From CAZFLM01 sp964519955 (lineage in GTDB: Bacteria; Armatimonadota; Chthonomonadetes; Chthonomonadales; CAJBBX01): a DNA stretch of 64,000 nt. How positions within the stretch are numbered: position 1 is the first letter of the stretch; every line of letters begins with the position of its first letter. Under the pieces are notes generated by a model. That model made no database searches and was not told the DNA's origin. It saw nothing but the letters and a program-made list of their open reading frames with translations. The stretch is taken from NCBI GenBank assembly GCA_964519955.1, contig CAZFLM010000019.1, positions 25,945 to 89,944 of the forward strand, given 5' to 3'. The position numbers and the translations under genes were made by a program. This document shows, piece after piece, positions 8,764-17,548 of the stretch.

Positions 8764-8983
8764 ATGGAGCGGACCCCGAAGCACCAACACGACGGAGACT
8801 CCCCTTAGCCCACTCAGCAAGCGCCGCCGCGGCTACCCGTCCGAGACGCACGTCGGCCGCGGCCTGCGCGTGGTGCATGGCGACAAGGTGCTCACCGAGA
8901 AGCTCGGCCGCCTCGACCTCTGCCCCTGCGGCTCCGGCCGCCGGTTTCAAGGCCCGCTGCCGCGCTCTACAGGTTGCCCTGAG
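8764..8983 (+). pseudogene. Decayed SEC-C zinc-motif protein
   Basis: AAGGAGG (8749-8755) sits 8 nt before the ATG at 8764, but that frame ends after 14 codons at 8806. A one-base shift restores a long frame containing HVGRGLRVVHGDKVLTEKLG and then CPCGSG (8921-8938), the hallmark of the SEC-C metal-binding tail. The next expected residues, F-K-x-x-C, appear only after another one-base shift (TTCAAGGCCCGCTGC; one extra T near 8944). Two frameshifts in about 200 bases suggest a dead gene, or less likely programmed frameshifting or assembly error. Confidence 0.65.
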
Positions 8984-9401
8984 GCACTACGGAGCCAGAG
9001 TCTTGGTGCGCCACGAGTGTGGGGCCTATCAGGTCGATGCGGACATTGTAGGAGGCCAAGACGGCTCCAGCCACGAGGACACGAACCGTCAGCACGCCGG
9101 GGCGCGGCACGAGGAACCCTTGCACGTGCAGCACTGTGCGGTTGAGCAGCTTGTCCTGGAACGTCATGGGCATCTCGTGCTCGATCAGCAGGTCGGGCTC
9201 CAGCGCGATCTCGAACCGGACCACATGATCCGTCGGGTCGCCCTCGTCACGACCCAGCAGAGCAAGCACGTCGAGTTGGGGCATGACGATCGGGAGCGCC
9301 ACCACCTGCGCTCCCTCTATGATGCGAAACACCGAGAGGCTGCCGTCGTCAGCGTCCCTGATCACGCCCTGTGCGCACAACAACAGGCTGCATCTGACCA
9401 T
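8967..9401 (-). CDS. DUF6941-like small protein, last gene of a three-gene operon
   Basis: 144 aa from the ATG at 9401; the longer frame upstream would overlap the preceding gene. The sequence has the look of DUF6941: a hydrophobic strand with Cys at the N terminus (MVRCSLLLCAQG), a middle PTDHVVRFEIALEP segment, and a late strand-turn-strand region (PGVLTVRVLVAGAVLASYNV) typical of a small beta-rich domain. Function unknown. It starts 7 nt after the stop of the gene at 9409-9852, so it is co-transcribed with it. The family assignment is tentative. Its 3' end overlaps the edge of the SEC-C pseudogene on the opposite strand. Confidence 0.55.
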   Translation of the reverse strand: MVRCSLLLCAQGVIRDADDGSLSVFRIIEGAQVVALPIVMPQLDVLALLGRDEGDPTDHVVRFEIALEPDLLIEHEMPMTFQDKLLNRTVLHVQGFLVPRPGVLTVRVLVAGAVLASYNVRIDLIGPTLVAHQDSGSVVPQGNL

Positions 9402-9408
9402 TAGTCCG

Positions 9409-9852
9409 CTACTCCTGGTGTTGGCGCTGAGGGGAGACAGTCGCTGAGCGCCCGAATGTGCCATGCACGAAGGCTAGCTGAGCGGTCGGATGCGTCGAGC
9501 CCTGAACGGAGGAGGCGTGGAACACAGGCGTCTTTGCCACGCAGATGTCGCGCACCTGGCCCCCCCACGGCAGCGCGCTCGCATCCAGGGAGAGCAGAGC
9601 CTGGGTTGCCGGCGCGCGGTCGAGGCAGGACATCGCGACCAGGCATGCATATGCCAACGCTGCGTCTTCTGCGGATCGGTCAGCCCGAGCGGCGATGTCG
9701 GCAAACCCCGACACCAGGTCAGACAGGTCGTTCTCACAGGCAAGTTGCTGTACGGCAGGCAGTGCCCTGAGGTGTCGGTACAAGTACGCCGGGGTGTTCG
9801 ACACCAGATACACCGACGCGAAGTCACGGACTTGGCCGTCGCTGATGATCAT
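9409..9852 (-). CDS. Hypothetical protein, middle gene of the operon
   Basis: I do not recognise this protein. 147 aa; the start at 9852 overlaps the previous gene's stop as ATGA, a sign of translational coupling. The N-terminal 100 residues look mostly alpha-helical (for example FASVYLVSNTPAYLYRHLRA and AAARADRSAEDAALAYACLVA), with an Ala- and Leu-rich, HEAT-like character. The C-terminal third is Ser/Thr/His-rich and probably flexible. No signal peptide or membrane segment. Tight coupling to a cysteine-hydrolase-like gene makes a partner, adaptor or inhibitor role possible, but that is inference only. Confidence 0.6.
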   Translation of the reverse strand: MIISDGQVRDFASVYLVSNTPAYLYRHLRALPAVQQLACENDLSDLVSGFADIAARADRSAEDAALAYACLVAMSCLDRAPATQALLSLDASALPWGGQVRDICVAKTPVFHASSVQGSTHPTAQLAFVHGTFGRSATVSPQRQHQE

Positions 9853-10340
9853 GACTGAATCCTGTGATAGCTGGCGCGTGTGAAGTCGTAGGGGCAGCAA
9901 TTGGCCGGGTGTACGACCTCGCCCAGGAAGCCCCATTTGCTCCATACGATCGGAACGACCGGCTGGGTTGGCGGCATCTCCACGACGATGCCAGAGTGCT
10001 CAATGTCGCCGTCAACAGACACATAGAGGATTACGTCGCCAGGACGTACACTCGTTACGTGTATCTGGGCGTAGCGGTCATCCACCAAGATTCGCCTGAC
10101 GGCGATTGGATCACTGATGGCAGTCCGCCGACAGCCAAACGTCATGCCATGGCAGTTATATATCGGTATCGGGCCAGTCCTGAACTTAGCAGACGGATAC
10201 CGAGCCTGATGGAGCCTCGTCTCGTATTCCGCGGTGTTGGAGGCCTCCAATGACTGGACGTTCGGGATTTCGAAACCCATCCTCGTCTGAGTGACGATGC
10301 TGGATGTCGGGGTCTGGCCGGGCAGTAGAATGACGCTCAT
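9849..10340 (-). CDS. NlpC/P60-like (DUF7689-like) cysteine hydrolase candidate
   Basis: 163 aa from the ATG at 10340, which has GGGAG six bases upstream; another ATG two codons earlier lacks spacing. Conserved-looking features in order are C63 in YNCHGMTFGC, the strand GDVILYVS at 101-108, H115 in IEHSGIVVE, and SKWG (134-137) with H144. This Cys...GD-strand...His-Ser-Gly order is that of NlpC/P60 and CHAP amidases, and the SKWG...H block matches my memory of DUF7689. It may be an amidase, peptidase or transferase. There is no signal peptide, so it is cytoplasmic unless exported otherwise. First gene of a minus-strand trio that has no gene in the same direction close upstream. Confidence 0.6.
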   Translation of the reverse strand: MSVILLPGQTPTSSIVTQTRMGFEIPNVQSLEASNTAEYETRLHQARYPSAKFRTGPIPIYNCHGMTFGCRRTAISDPIAVRRILVDDRYAQIHVTSVRPGDVILYVSVDGDIEHSGIVVEMPPTQPVVPIVWSKWGFLGEVVHPANCCPYDFTRASYHRIQS

Positions 10341-10489
10341 GGCCATCTCCCTGCGGCCGAGGCACTGGCTCGGTGCCTTGTCGATTCCATCTCCATTGTG
10401 GCGCGATCTGTCTCGCCGAACTCCGGGCATACCCCTCGCAATGCTGCCGCCACGGTCGTGTTCCGCGCGCTCCGGCGGAGGACCTGCTT

Positions 10490-10511
10490 ACCCATCCTAC
10501 CCATCCTGTTC
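10490..10511. repeat. CATCCTACCCATCCTG repeat, ACAGGATGG family
   Basis: A further short copy of the CAGGATGG word family, in the 186-nt gap between the NlpC-like operon and the stop of the large beta-helix gene. Only one arm is evident here. Confidence 0.6.
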
Positions 10512-10526
10512 GACATGCCCTTCCCG

Positions 10527-13500
10527 TTACTTCACCCCGTGCGTGCCCACCGCGTGCTTCACCGGCCAGCTCGCGCGGAGCGGGTGGGGGTACAGGCCGA
10601 TGTCGCCGAAGGCGATGGGGCGGAAGCCGGACTGCGCGAAGACCGGCGAGTCGGGCTTGAGCGTGTAGTCGCGCTTCCCCGCGCCTACGAAGCCTGGGTC
10701 GCCTCCGAGCGTCAGGTTGTCCATCGTCCGCTCGACACCGCCGTCCCGCGTAAGGAACTCGCCGCAGTTCGCCGCCACGTTCCGCCAGACCAGGTTTACG
10801 TCCGGGTCGTCGGCCAGGTGCGCGAGGGCCGGATAGCGCGTGCTGTAGGGCGGATTCGCGATGTCCACCGCCTCCGTCGTCGCCTTGACGAACTCGGGCG
10901 TCTTCACGTACTGCCGCCACCGTTCCGCCCCCCACCGCGAGAAGCTGATGCCGTACTTGCAGTCGAGGAACAGGTTGTTGTCGACCACGTTCTCCTTGCC
11001 GCCGTGGATCTGCAGGCCGCCGAAGTAGCCCTCCGCCGCCTTCTGGAACACGTTGCCGTAGATCAGCACGCCGGAGATAGCGTCGTCGAGCCGAATGCCC
11101 GCGCGCATGCGTTGGTCCTTGCCATCGCCGATGTGGTGCCAGTAGTTGTCGCGGATGACCACACCCCGGTACGTCGGGTTGAACCACATGTCCAGCGCGC
11201 CCTGGTCGTCGGTCTCGTAGACCGCGTCATGCACCTCGTTCCAGCCGATCAGGTGATCGTTCCCCTCGATGCGCATCGCGTGGCCGGGCGTGTCGTGGAT
11301 CAGGTTGTGCGCGATGCGGATGCCGACCCCGTCCGCGAAGACCGCCGGCGTGTAGGTGCGGTCCCAACGCGAGAAGTCGTGGATGTGGCAGTTCTCCACG
11401 AAGTGGCCACCAGGCTTCAGCGTCTTGCGGTCGCCGCCCGTGATGGAGGTACCGTTGCGTCCTAGAGCGTAGATGTTGCAGCCGAACACACCGCAATTGG
11501 ACCCGCCCTTCACCGTGACGCCTACCCCGCCGAGGCGCGAGATGGTGCATCCCGCCAGCAGCACGTGGTCACTGCCCTCGATCACCGCACCGTCGGCCCG
11601 CCCGCAGTCGAACGCGAGGCGCTCGAAGCGGACGTGCGACGCGCCCTTGAGCGACAGGAAGGGCTTCGCCAGCATCGACAGCTCCATCGTCACCGGCCGG
11701 CCGCTGCGCGATCCCCAGCCTGCCGGCGGGATCACGTAGAGCATCCCACTCTCGCGATCGAGGTACCACTCGCCAGGCGCGTCCAGCTCCTCCAGCAGGT
11801 TGTAGGCGAAGTAGGGCATGCCCTCCCGCGCGCCGTACGACGAGCCCTGCCTTGTCGCGATGCGGTGCGCCGCGGTGTCGATGCTCGCGATGGCCACGCC
11901 GCCGTCGGCCCAGAGCCAGCCGAAGTAGCCCAGCAGCCAGCCGTCCTTCGCGGCGGTCCAGCGTGCCGGGCGGTCGCCGTCGTACTGGAACGCGAAGCCA
12001 CCGGAGGCGGTCTTCTCCTCGACGATCGTGCCCGTGGTCGCCCAACCCTTGTTCGGCCAGCGCGCAAGGTCCAGCGGCTGGTCGCCGGCGTACAGCCCGA
12101 CGACTGGCGTCGGTGCCGCCCCAACGCCGCGCGGGGCCATCTCGCCGAGGTCCGCGATGCCGGCCGCCTTCAGGTCGGCGCACAGCACCTTTCCGCGGGC
12201 CTCCTCGGGGATGCGGGCCAGCGCCGCCGCGTCCGTCACCGGCTTCATCTCGCCGACGGCCGCGCCGCCCCAGAAGCGCACGCCCTCGCCCGGCGCCGCC
12301 CGGTAGACGATGGGGCTCTTCACGGTGCCGGAGTCTTCGGCCGTCAGCGTCGCCGTGTCCGCCATCCGGTAGGTGCCGCCCCTGAACGTGACGGCCACAC
12401 CCCCGGCCGGCTTCTTCAGCGCGCGCACGGCCCGGATCGCTCCGGCCAGGGTCGCGAGGGGCTTCGAGCGCGTGCCCGGGTTGGAGTCCGAGCCGTCGGG
12501 CGCCACGAACAGCTCGGCTCCGGGCTTCGGGAAGGCCGGAAGCTGCACGCGCGTGTCCATCGGGTCGTGCGCCGGCTTCCCGGCGAGGAGGCGCGTCGCC
12601 TCCCGCAGGCTCTCCTCCGCCTCCAGCCGGTGGCTCGACGGCAGGTCCGGCGTCTTGAGAAGCGCCCTGTAGGCGTTCCGGGCCGCCGCCAGCTTGTGCT
12701 CCGCGGCATAGGTGTGGGCGGAGAGCAGCGCGCAGTAGGTCTTCATCTCGGCCGGGGCGCCAGGCAGCGCGGCGACACGCCCGTACTGCGCCCGCGCCGC
12801 GGCGTGGCGCCCGGCTGCCCGCAGCGCATGGCCCGCCGCCAGCGCCATGCCCAGCCGGTCCGACGAGGAGAGGGACTCGTCCTTCATCAGTTCCGCCTCG
12901 ATCCTGTCTGCCGCGGCCCCGTTGCCGGAGCGGCGCAGCCTCGTTGCCAGCGCGAGCCGCGCGGCCAGGCGATCGCGCAGAGCAACGCCTGGCGACGCGG
13001 CGATCCGCTTCAGCGTGTCCATGGAGACCAGATCGGCGCCGGACTGGATCGAGCCGGCCAGCGCCAGCAGCGCCGACGCGCGGAACCGGTCCGCGACACC
13101 GGGCATCGTGCAGACGCGCTCGTAGGCCCGCGTCGCGTCGCCCCCCTTGCCGAGCTTCCGGCTACACTCGGCCACGCGCAGCAGGGCGAAGGCGCGAACA
13201 TCCGCCGCCAGGGACGCGTTCTCCGATGTCGACCGATACGGCGCCAGTGCGGCCGACCAGTTGCCTGCCCGTCTCGCGTCGGCTGCGGCCTTGAACGCCG
13301 CCAACACGCCCGCCGTGACGGGAGCCGCGGGTATCGAGTGGGACAGCACGTCGGCCTCTGGCAGCGCTCCCTCGTACACCGCTACCTCGTCCACGTCGAG
13401 CTTGGTCGAGCCCCAGCCGGCATCCGCGTAGCCGATCTGGAAGCGTGCCGCGGGGGTGAACGCACCGTCATACTTCGTGGAGCCGGCGAGCGCCCCGTCC

Positions 13501-14123
13501 AGGTACAGGCGCGACTCCTTGCCGTCCCACGTCGCCGCCAGGTGGTGCCACATGCCGTCCGGCAGCGGGCCCACGCCGCCGAACCCTACGGACGACGAGG
13601 GCTGCGGCCGACCGATCTCGAAGCCGAACGTCTGCTCCGGGTAGCTGGTGGTCACACGGAAGCCGTCCCAGTAGCCGCCGCCGATGGAGAGCAGCGTGCC
13701 GTTCGTGCTCCCGCCGTTGCCGCGCATCGCGCCGTACCCGTTCTTGCGGAACCACATCTCGACCGTGAAGCCGCCCTCGCCGACCGCGAACGCCGGCGCG
13801 GAGAACACGCCGCGGTCGACGCGCACGGCCGTCTTGCCCGGCCAGCGCCCCTCGATGACGGTGAGCTTCTCCTCCGGCGCGCGCGCCAGCGGCACCACGT
13901 TCAGGTCGAGCGCACCCTCGGCCCCGGCCAGGTTCGGCACGGGAGCGCCCTCGCGCACGCCCTCGAACGTGTAGAGCCGCAGCAGCTTCGGGTCGCGCAG
14001 GACGGCGTCGCGGTGCTGCTTCCACTGCGCGAGCGTACCCCCGGCGCTTCCGTCGGCCAGACAGGCTCCGGCGCAGAGGGCAAGGGTCGCGGCGAGCAGG
14101 ACGAGGATGGCGAGACGGCGCAT
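10527..14123 (-). CDS. Secreted LamG - TPR-like - parallel beta-helix multidomain protein
   Basis: 1198 aa from the ATG at 14123, preceded by GGAGG; an upstream Met has no ribosome binding site. A Sec signal peptide (MRRLAILVLLAATLALCAG) comes first. Residues ~45-270 form a LamG/concanavalin-A-like domain (VEMWFRKNGYG; MWHHLAATWDGKESRLYLDG). Residues ~280-520 are Ala-rich helical repeats like TPRs (DATRAYERV, AAARAQYGRVAALPG). Residues ~535 onward carry FVAPDGSDSNPGT and many beta-helix rungs, ending with KRDYTLKPDSPVF, the usual closing motif of secreted beta-helix enzymes. It probably binds and processes an external polysaccharide. A TPR block between a lectin-like and a catalytic domain in a secreted protein is unusual. 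Confidence 0.85.
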   Translation of the reverse strand: MRRLAILVLLAATLALCAGACLADGSAGGTLAQWKQHRDAVLRDPKLLRLYTFEGVREGAPVPNLAGAEGALDLNVVPLARAPEEKLTVIEGRWPGKTAVRVDRGVFSAPAFAVGEGGFTVEMWFRKNGYGAMRGNGGSTNGTLLSIGGGYWDGFRVTTSYPEQTFGFEIGRPQPSSSVGFGGVGPLPDGMWHHLAATWDGKESRLYLDGALAGSTKYDGAFTPAARFQIGYADAGWGSTKLDVDEVAVYEGALPEADVLSHSIPAAPVTAGVLAAFKAAADARRAGNWSAALAPYRSTSENASLAADVRAFALLRVAECSRKLGKGGDATRAYERVCTMPGVADRFRASALLALAGSIQSGADLVSMDTLKRIAASPGVALRDRLAARLALATRLRRSGNGAAADRIEAELMKDESLSSSDRLGMALAAGHALRAAGRHAAARAQYGRVAALPGAPAEMKTYCALLSAHTYAAEHKLAAARNAYRALLKTPDLPSSHRLEAEESLREATRLLAGKPAHDPMDTRVQLPAFPKPGAELFVAPDGSDSNPGTRSKPLATLAGAIRAVRALKKPAGGVAVTFRGGTYRMADTATLTAEDSGTVKSPIVYRAAPGEGVRFWGGAAVGEMKPVTDAAALARIPEEARGKVLCADLKAAGIADLGEMAPRGVGAAPTPVVGLYAGDQPLDLARWPNKGWATTGTIVEEKTASGGFAFQYDGDRPARWTAAKDGWLLGYFGWLWADGGVAIASIDTAAHRIATRQGSSYGAREGMPYFAYNLLEELDAPGEWYLDRESGMLYVIPPAGWGSRSGRPVTMELSMLAKPFLSLKGASHVRFERLAFDCGRADGAVIEGSDHVLLAGCTISRLGGVGVTVKGGSNCGVFGCNIYALGRNGTSITGGDRKTLKPGGHFVENCHIHDFSRWDRTYTPAVFADGVGIRIAHNLIHDTPGHAMRIEGNDHLIGWNEVHDAVYETDDQGALDMWFNPTYRGVVIRDNYWHHIGDGKDQRMRAGIRLDDAISGVLIYGNVFQKAAEGYFGGLQIHGGKENVVDNNLFLDCKYGISFSRWGAERWRQYVKTPEFVKATTEAVDIANPPYSTRYPALAHLADDPDVNLVWRNVAANCGEFLTRDGGVERTMDNLTLGGDPGFVGAGKRDYTLKPDSPVFAQSGFRPIAFGDIGLYPHPLRASWPVKHAVGTHGVK

Positions 14124-14195
14124 GGGTTCCTCCCGGGCAGACGGTGCGTTCACGGGAGGAGTTCGGCGCGGAGGGTGGAGTTACCTGGTGGCCGC

Positions 14196-14224
14196 TTGAC
14201 GCGGGGCGCGTGCTTTGGTACGAT
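14196..14224 (+). promoter_or_regulatory. Sigma-70-type promoter
   Basis: TTGACG (14196-14201), a 17-bp spacer, then TACGAT (14219-14224). This lies in the divergent space between the large beta-helix gene and the gene starting at 14260, giving a leader of about 30 nt with GAGGAG at 14247-14252. The motif and spacing are close to consensus. Confidence 0.6.
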
Positions 14225-14259
14225 CGGCGCGGCACGCACCTGCATCGAGGAGACACGGG

Positions 14260-16473
14260 TTGAGGACGGTGGCAGCGCTGGCGATCGTGCTGGCCGGATT
14301 CTGCGCGGCGGCGCATGGCCTGGCGGATGTCCCGTCGCTGCGGGCCGGGGACTCGCGCCTGGCGTTCGTGCGCGGCGACGGCGGGCGGTTCGGCATCGCG
14401 CTGAGCGTCTCCGGAACACCGGCCGCTCGGCAGGCAATGCCCGCCGCCATCGAGGTGGTCGGCGCGGACGGCGCCGCGACCTGGCTGGCCGCTGGCTACG
14501 ACGAGGCCCTGCCGAAGGGCGATACCGTCGAGTGCCGCTCCACGCTGCGAACGACGCGCGGCTCCGCCTTCGAGGTGCGCGACACCTACCGCGCGCTCCC
14601 GAAGCAGGCCGCGTTCACCGTCGCCCGGCGCGTGACAGTCGCCCAATCTGCCGACGGGGATGCCGCCTTCTCCTCGCGCTTCGCCGTCGAACCGCTCGGG
14701 CAGGGCGCCGATGCCGACTACCTGATGCCAGGCGTCCTCTACCAGCGGAACCAGCACGTGCCGCCGACCGCCCTCGCCTCGCACCTCGACGACCGCGCCA
14801 TCCTCGTCCGCGAGGACCGGCTGGCCCTTCCGCTCGTGATGCAGCGTGCCCGCGGCGGCCTAACCGTCACGATGGCGCACCTGAACGCAAACGGGGGCAC
14901 GATCGCCCGCGACGACGGCCTCGCGCGGCTGGCCGACGACCGCCTCCAGTACGGCTCGCTCGGCATCCTGAACGAGGGGCCTCCGTCACTAGCATTCCAG
15001 TTCCCCGGCACCGAGGGCGAGCGCACCTACGTCTACGGCGGCTCGCGCGAGGGCGGGCGGTGGGCGCTGCGGAGCCACCCGATCAGGACAGGCGTGGCGC
15101 ACTCCTACACGCTCCTGCTGAAGGCCGGCCGCACCCCCGACTACCCATCCGCGGTCCAAGATGCCTGGCGGACCGTGTATGCCTTGTACGCGCCCGCCGC
15201 GCCGAAGTGCAACCTCGCGGCCGTCTACCGCGAGAGCCTGAGGGTGCTCGCCGCCTACCTCCGGCGCTACGACGGCGCCATCAGCATGCCCTTCACGGTC
15301 ACCGTGCCCGAAGGCGTGGCGAAGGACACGAGCAGCCAGATGGGCTTCGTCGGCGAGGCGCTCCCGGCCGCCGCGCTCCTCCTGCGCGATCCGAAGGCCG
15401 CCGCCAATTCCGGCATCACGGAGCGTGCCGCGGAGCTGGTCGACTTCTGGGCGCGCGAGTGCCTGACACCCTCGGGCCTCCCGCGGACCTGGTACGACGT
15501 TCGTCCCGGCGGCAAGGTGACGTGGCGCGGCTACCCAACCTACCTGCGCGTCGCGTGCGACGGCATGCTCGGCGCGCTGGAAGCATGGCAGGCGGCGAAG
15601 CGCGCGGGCAGCGATCACCCGGAGTGGCTGGCGTTCTGCAGGCGGTACGGCGACTGGCTGGTGGCGAACCAGGCCGCCGACGGCTCGTTGCCGCGCGCGG
15701 TTGCCGCCGATGGCCGCGTCGCCGAGCCAGACAAGGGCAGCACAGTCCAGGCAATCCCGTTCCTCGCCGCGCTGTACCGGGCCACCGGGTCGGAGGCGTA
15801 CCGGCGGGCGGCTCTGAAGGCAGGCGAGTTCGCGAGGAGCACGGTCGATCAGGCCTACACCTACATCGGCGGCACACCGGACAACCCAAACGTGACGGAC
15901 AAGGAGGCCGGCCTCACCGCGCTCGCCGCCTTCCTTGCGCTGGCCGACATCGACGAGAAGGGGCGCTGGATCGGGCCCGCCACGCGCGCCGCCGAGTTTG
16001 CCGAGACCTGGCTCTACGCGTGGAACGTGCCGATGCCGGCCGGCGACCCCGCGGTCATCTTCCCGCCGGGCCGCTCGACGGTCGGCCTGAGCCTGATCGC
16101 GACGGGGCACTCGGGCGCGGACACCTTCATGAGCGGGGCCGCGTACGACTACTACCGTCTCTACCTGCTGGGCGGCGACCGGCACTTCCTCGACGTCGCG
16201 CGCCTCCTGCTGCACGGCACGAAGCAGCTCCTCGACCTGGACGGATCGCTCGGTTACGCGCACCGGGGCCTGCAGACAGAGGCGCTGACGCTCGCTCCGC
16301 TGCGGGGGCACGGTGTCAAGGCGTGGCTTCCGTGGCTCACGGTGAAGCACCTGGAGCCGCTGGCCCGCTTTCAGGGCGTGTTCGGCACGACCGAACTCGA
16401 CGCCATCGAGCGCCTGCCCCTCGCGGAACGCCAACGCCGCGTCCGGCAGGCATCGGATCGGAGGAAACCATGA
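14260..16473 (+). CDS. Secreted protein with six-hairpin (alpha/alpha)-barrel-like C-terminal domain
   Basis: The TTG at 14260 is taken as the start because GAGGAG lies 7 nt before it and it opens a clear signal peptide (RTVAALAIVLAGFCAAAHG); 737 aa. Residues ~20-300 look like a beta-sandwich. From ~320 to the end there are repeated Trp/Tyr-rich helices with WLAFCRRYGDWLVANQAADG, YRRAALKAGEFA and HFLDVARLLLHGTKQLLDLD, which is typical of six-hairpin glycosidases, lyases and epimerase-like barrels. It likely acts on glycans outside the cytoplasm. No family was firmly recognised. It overlaps the next gene by 3 nt (ATGA). Confidence 0.7.
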   Translation: MRTVAALAIVLAGFCAAAHGLADVPSLRAGDSRLAFVRGDGGRFGIALSVSGTPAARQAMPAAIEVVGADGAATWLAAGYDEALPKGDTVECRSTLRTTRGSAFEVRDTYRALPKQAAFTVARRVTVAQSADGDAAFSSRFAVEPLGQGADADYLMPGVLYQRNQHVPPTALASHLDDRAILVREDRLALPLVMQRARGGLTVTMAHLNANGGTIARDDGLARLADDRLQYGSLGILNEGPPSLAFQFPGTEGERTYVYGGSREGGRWALRSHPIRTGVAHSYTLLLKAGRTPDYPSAVQDAWRTVYALYAPAAPKCNLAAVYRESLRVLAAYLRRYDGAISMPFTVTVPEGVAKDTSSQMGFVGEALPAAALLLRDPKAAANSGITERAAELVDFWARECLTPSGLPRTWYDVRPGGKVTWRGYPTYLRVACDGMLGALEAWQAAKRAGSDHPEWLAFCRRYGDWLVANQAADGSLPRAVAADGRVAEPDKGSTVQAIPFLAALYRATGSEAYRRAALKAGEFARSTVDQAYTYIGGTPDNPNVTDKEAGLTALAAFLALADIDEKGRWIGPATRAAEFAETWLYAWNVPMPAGDPAVIFPPGRSTVGLSLIATGHSGADTFMSGAAYDYYRLYLLGGDRHFLDVARLLLHGTKQLLDLDGSLGYAHRGLQTEALTLAPLRGHGVKAWLPWLTVKHLEPLARFQGVFGTTELDAIERLPLAERQRRVRQASDRRKP

Positions 16474-17450
16474 ACGGCACACGCGCACTGGCCGCCGCAC
16501 TCCTCGCCACGCTCCTCGCATCGGGCGCGGCGGCCCAACCCGCCGGCATCGCCGCGCGCTATCCGGGCGATCGGGGCATCGCCAGGGACCCGCGCGTCCT
16601 CCTCGCCGAGGACTTCGAGAGCGGCTCCCTCGCCGACGTGGCGAAGCGGTGGACGGAAGCGAGCGACCAGGATGGCCGCGTGCTCGACCTCGTGCCCGAC
16701 TCCGCGCCGGGCAGCGGCGGCAAGCAGTGCATCCGGATGACCGCCGAGCTGGGCCGCAACACCGGCGGGCACCTCTACAAGCGCCTGCCGCGCGAGGTCG
16801 ACACGCTCTACGCCCGGTGCTACGTGAAGTTCGCGGACGACGCGGAGTATGTCCACCACTTCGTGCACCTCGGCGGCTACCGGCCCGCGACGAACTGGCC
16901 CCAGGGCGGGGCAGGGGAGCGCCCGCGCGGTGACGACCGCATCACCGTGGGCATCGAGCCCTTCGGCGACTACGGCAAGCACCGGGCACCGGGCGCGTGG
17001 AACTTCTACGCCTACTGGCAGGAGATGAAGATCTCGGGGGACGGCCGCTACTGGGGCAACTCGATCACGCCCGCCGATCCCCCGCTCGTGCCGAAGGGCC
17101 GGTGGCAGTGTGTCGAGGTGATGGTGAAGCTGAACTCGGCGCCGGAGAAGGCCGACGGGGCGCTGGCGCTCTGGCTCGACGGCAAGCTCGCGATGCGCGT
17201 GGAGCAGGGGACGAGGCGCGCCGCCTGGACGGGGCTCGGCTTCCGGCTGCCGGAGACCGGCGGCACCCCATTCGAGGGCTTCCGCTTCCGCAGCACCACC
17301 GACCTGAAGCTGAACTTCTTCTGGCTGATGCTCTACGTCACGGAGAACGCCGCGCGTCAGAACAGCGTCGCGAAGCCGAACCCCATCAACCGTGTCTGGT
17401 TCGACAACGTGGTCGTCGCGACGGAGTACGTGGGGCCGATCGCGAAGTAG
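16470..17450 (+). CDS. Secreted jelly-roll (concanavalin-A-like) protein, possible polysaccharide lyase or binding protein
   Basis: 326 aa from the ATG at 16470, which overlaps the stop of the preceding gene and has GGAGGAAA just upstream. A signal peptide ends at ASGAAA. Then comes LLAEDFESGSLADVAKRW, a common opening of jelly-roll domains. Aromatic and acidic residues line the middle (YVHHFVHLGGYRP, WNFYAYWQEMK), followed by WQCVEVMVKLN and LALWLDGKLAMRV, the strand pair that ends many such folds. The protein closes with RVWFDNVVVATEYVG. It may bind or cleave a polysaccharide. Coupled to the six-hairpin protein, so both probably act on the same substrate. Confidence 0.7.
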   Translation: MNGTRALAAALLATLLASGAAAQPAGIAARYPGDRGIARDPRVLLAEDFESGSLADVAKRWTEASDQDGRVLDLVPDSAPGSGGKQCIRMTAELGRNTGGHLYKRLPREVDTLYARCYVKFADDAEYVHHFVHLGGYRPATNWPQGGAGERPRGDDRITVGIEPFGDYGKHRAPGAWNFYAYWQEMKISGDGRYWGNSITPADPPLVPKGRWQCVEVMVKLNSAPEKADGALALWLDGKLAMRVEQGTRRAAWTGLGFRLPETGGTPFEGFRFRSTTDLKLNFFWLMLYVTENAARQNSVAKPNPINRVWFDNVVVATEYVGPIAK

Positions 17451-17548
17451 GGGCCTGTCTTGACCGCTGCACGCGCCGGTGGAAGTATCGAGAGCGTCGT
17501 GCGTGTAAGTGTCGCGTCCCCAGCGTTCCGGCGGGAATGGAGGGAGCC

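Noticed and set aside
11565..17450. A 1961-aa plus-strand open frame
   Set aside because: It is antisense to the LamG-TPR-beta-helix gene and only its last 326 codons (16470-17450) code for a real jelly-roll protein; the rest is a high-GC shadow.
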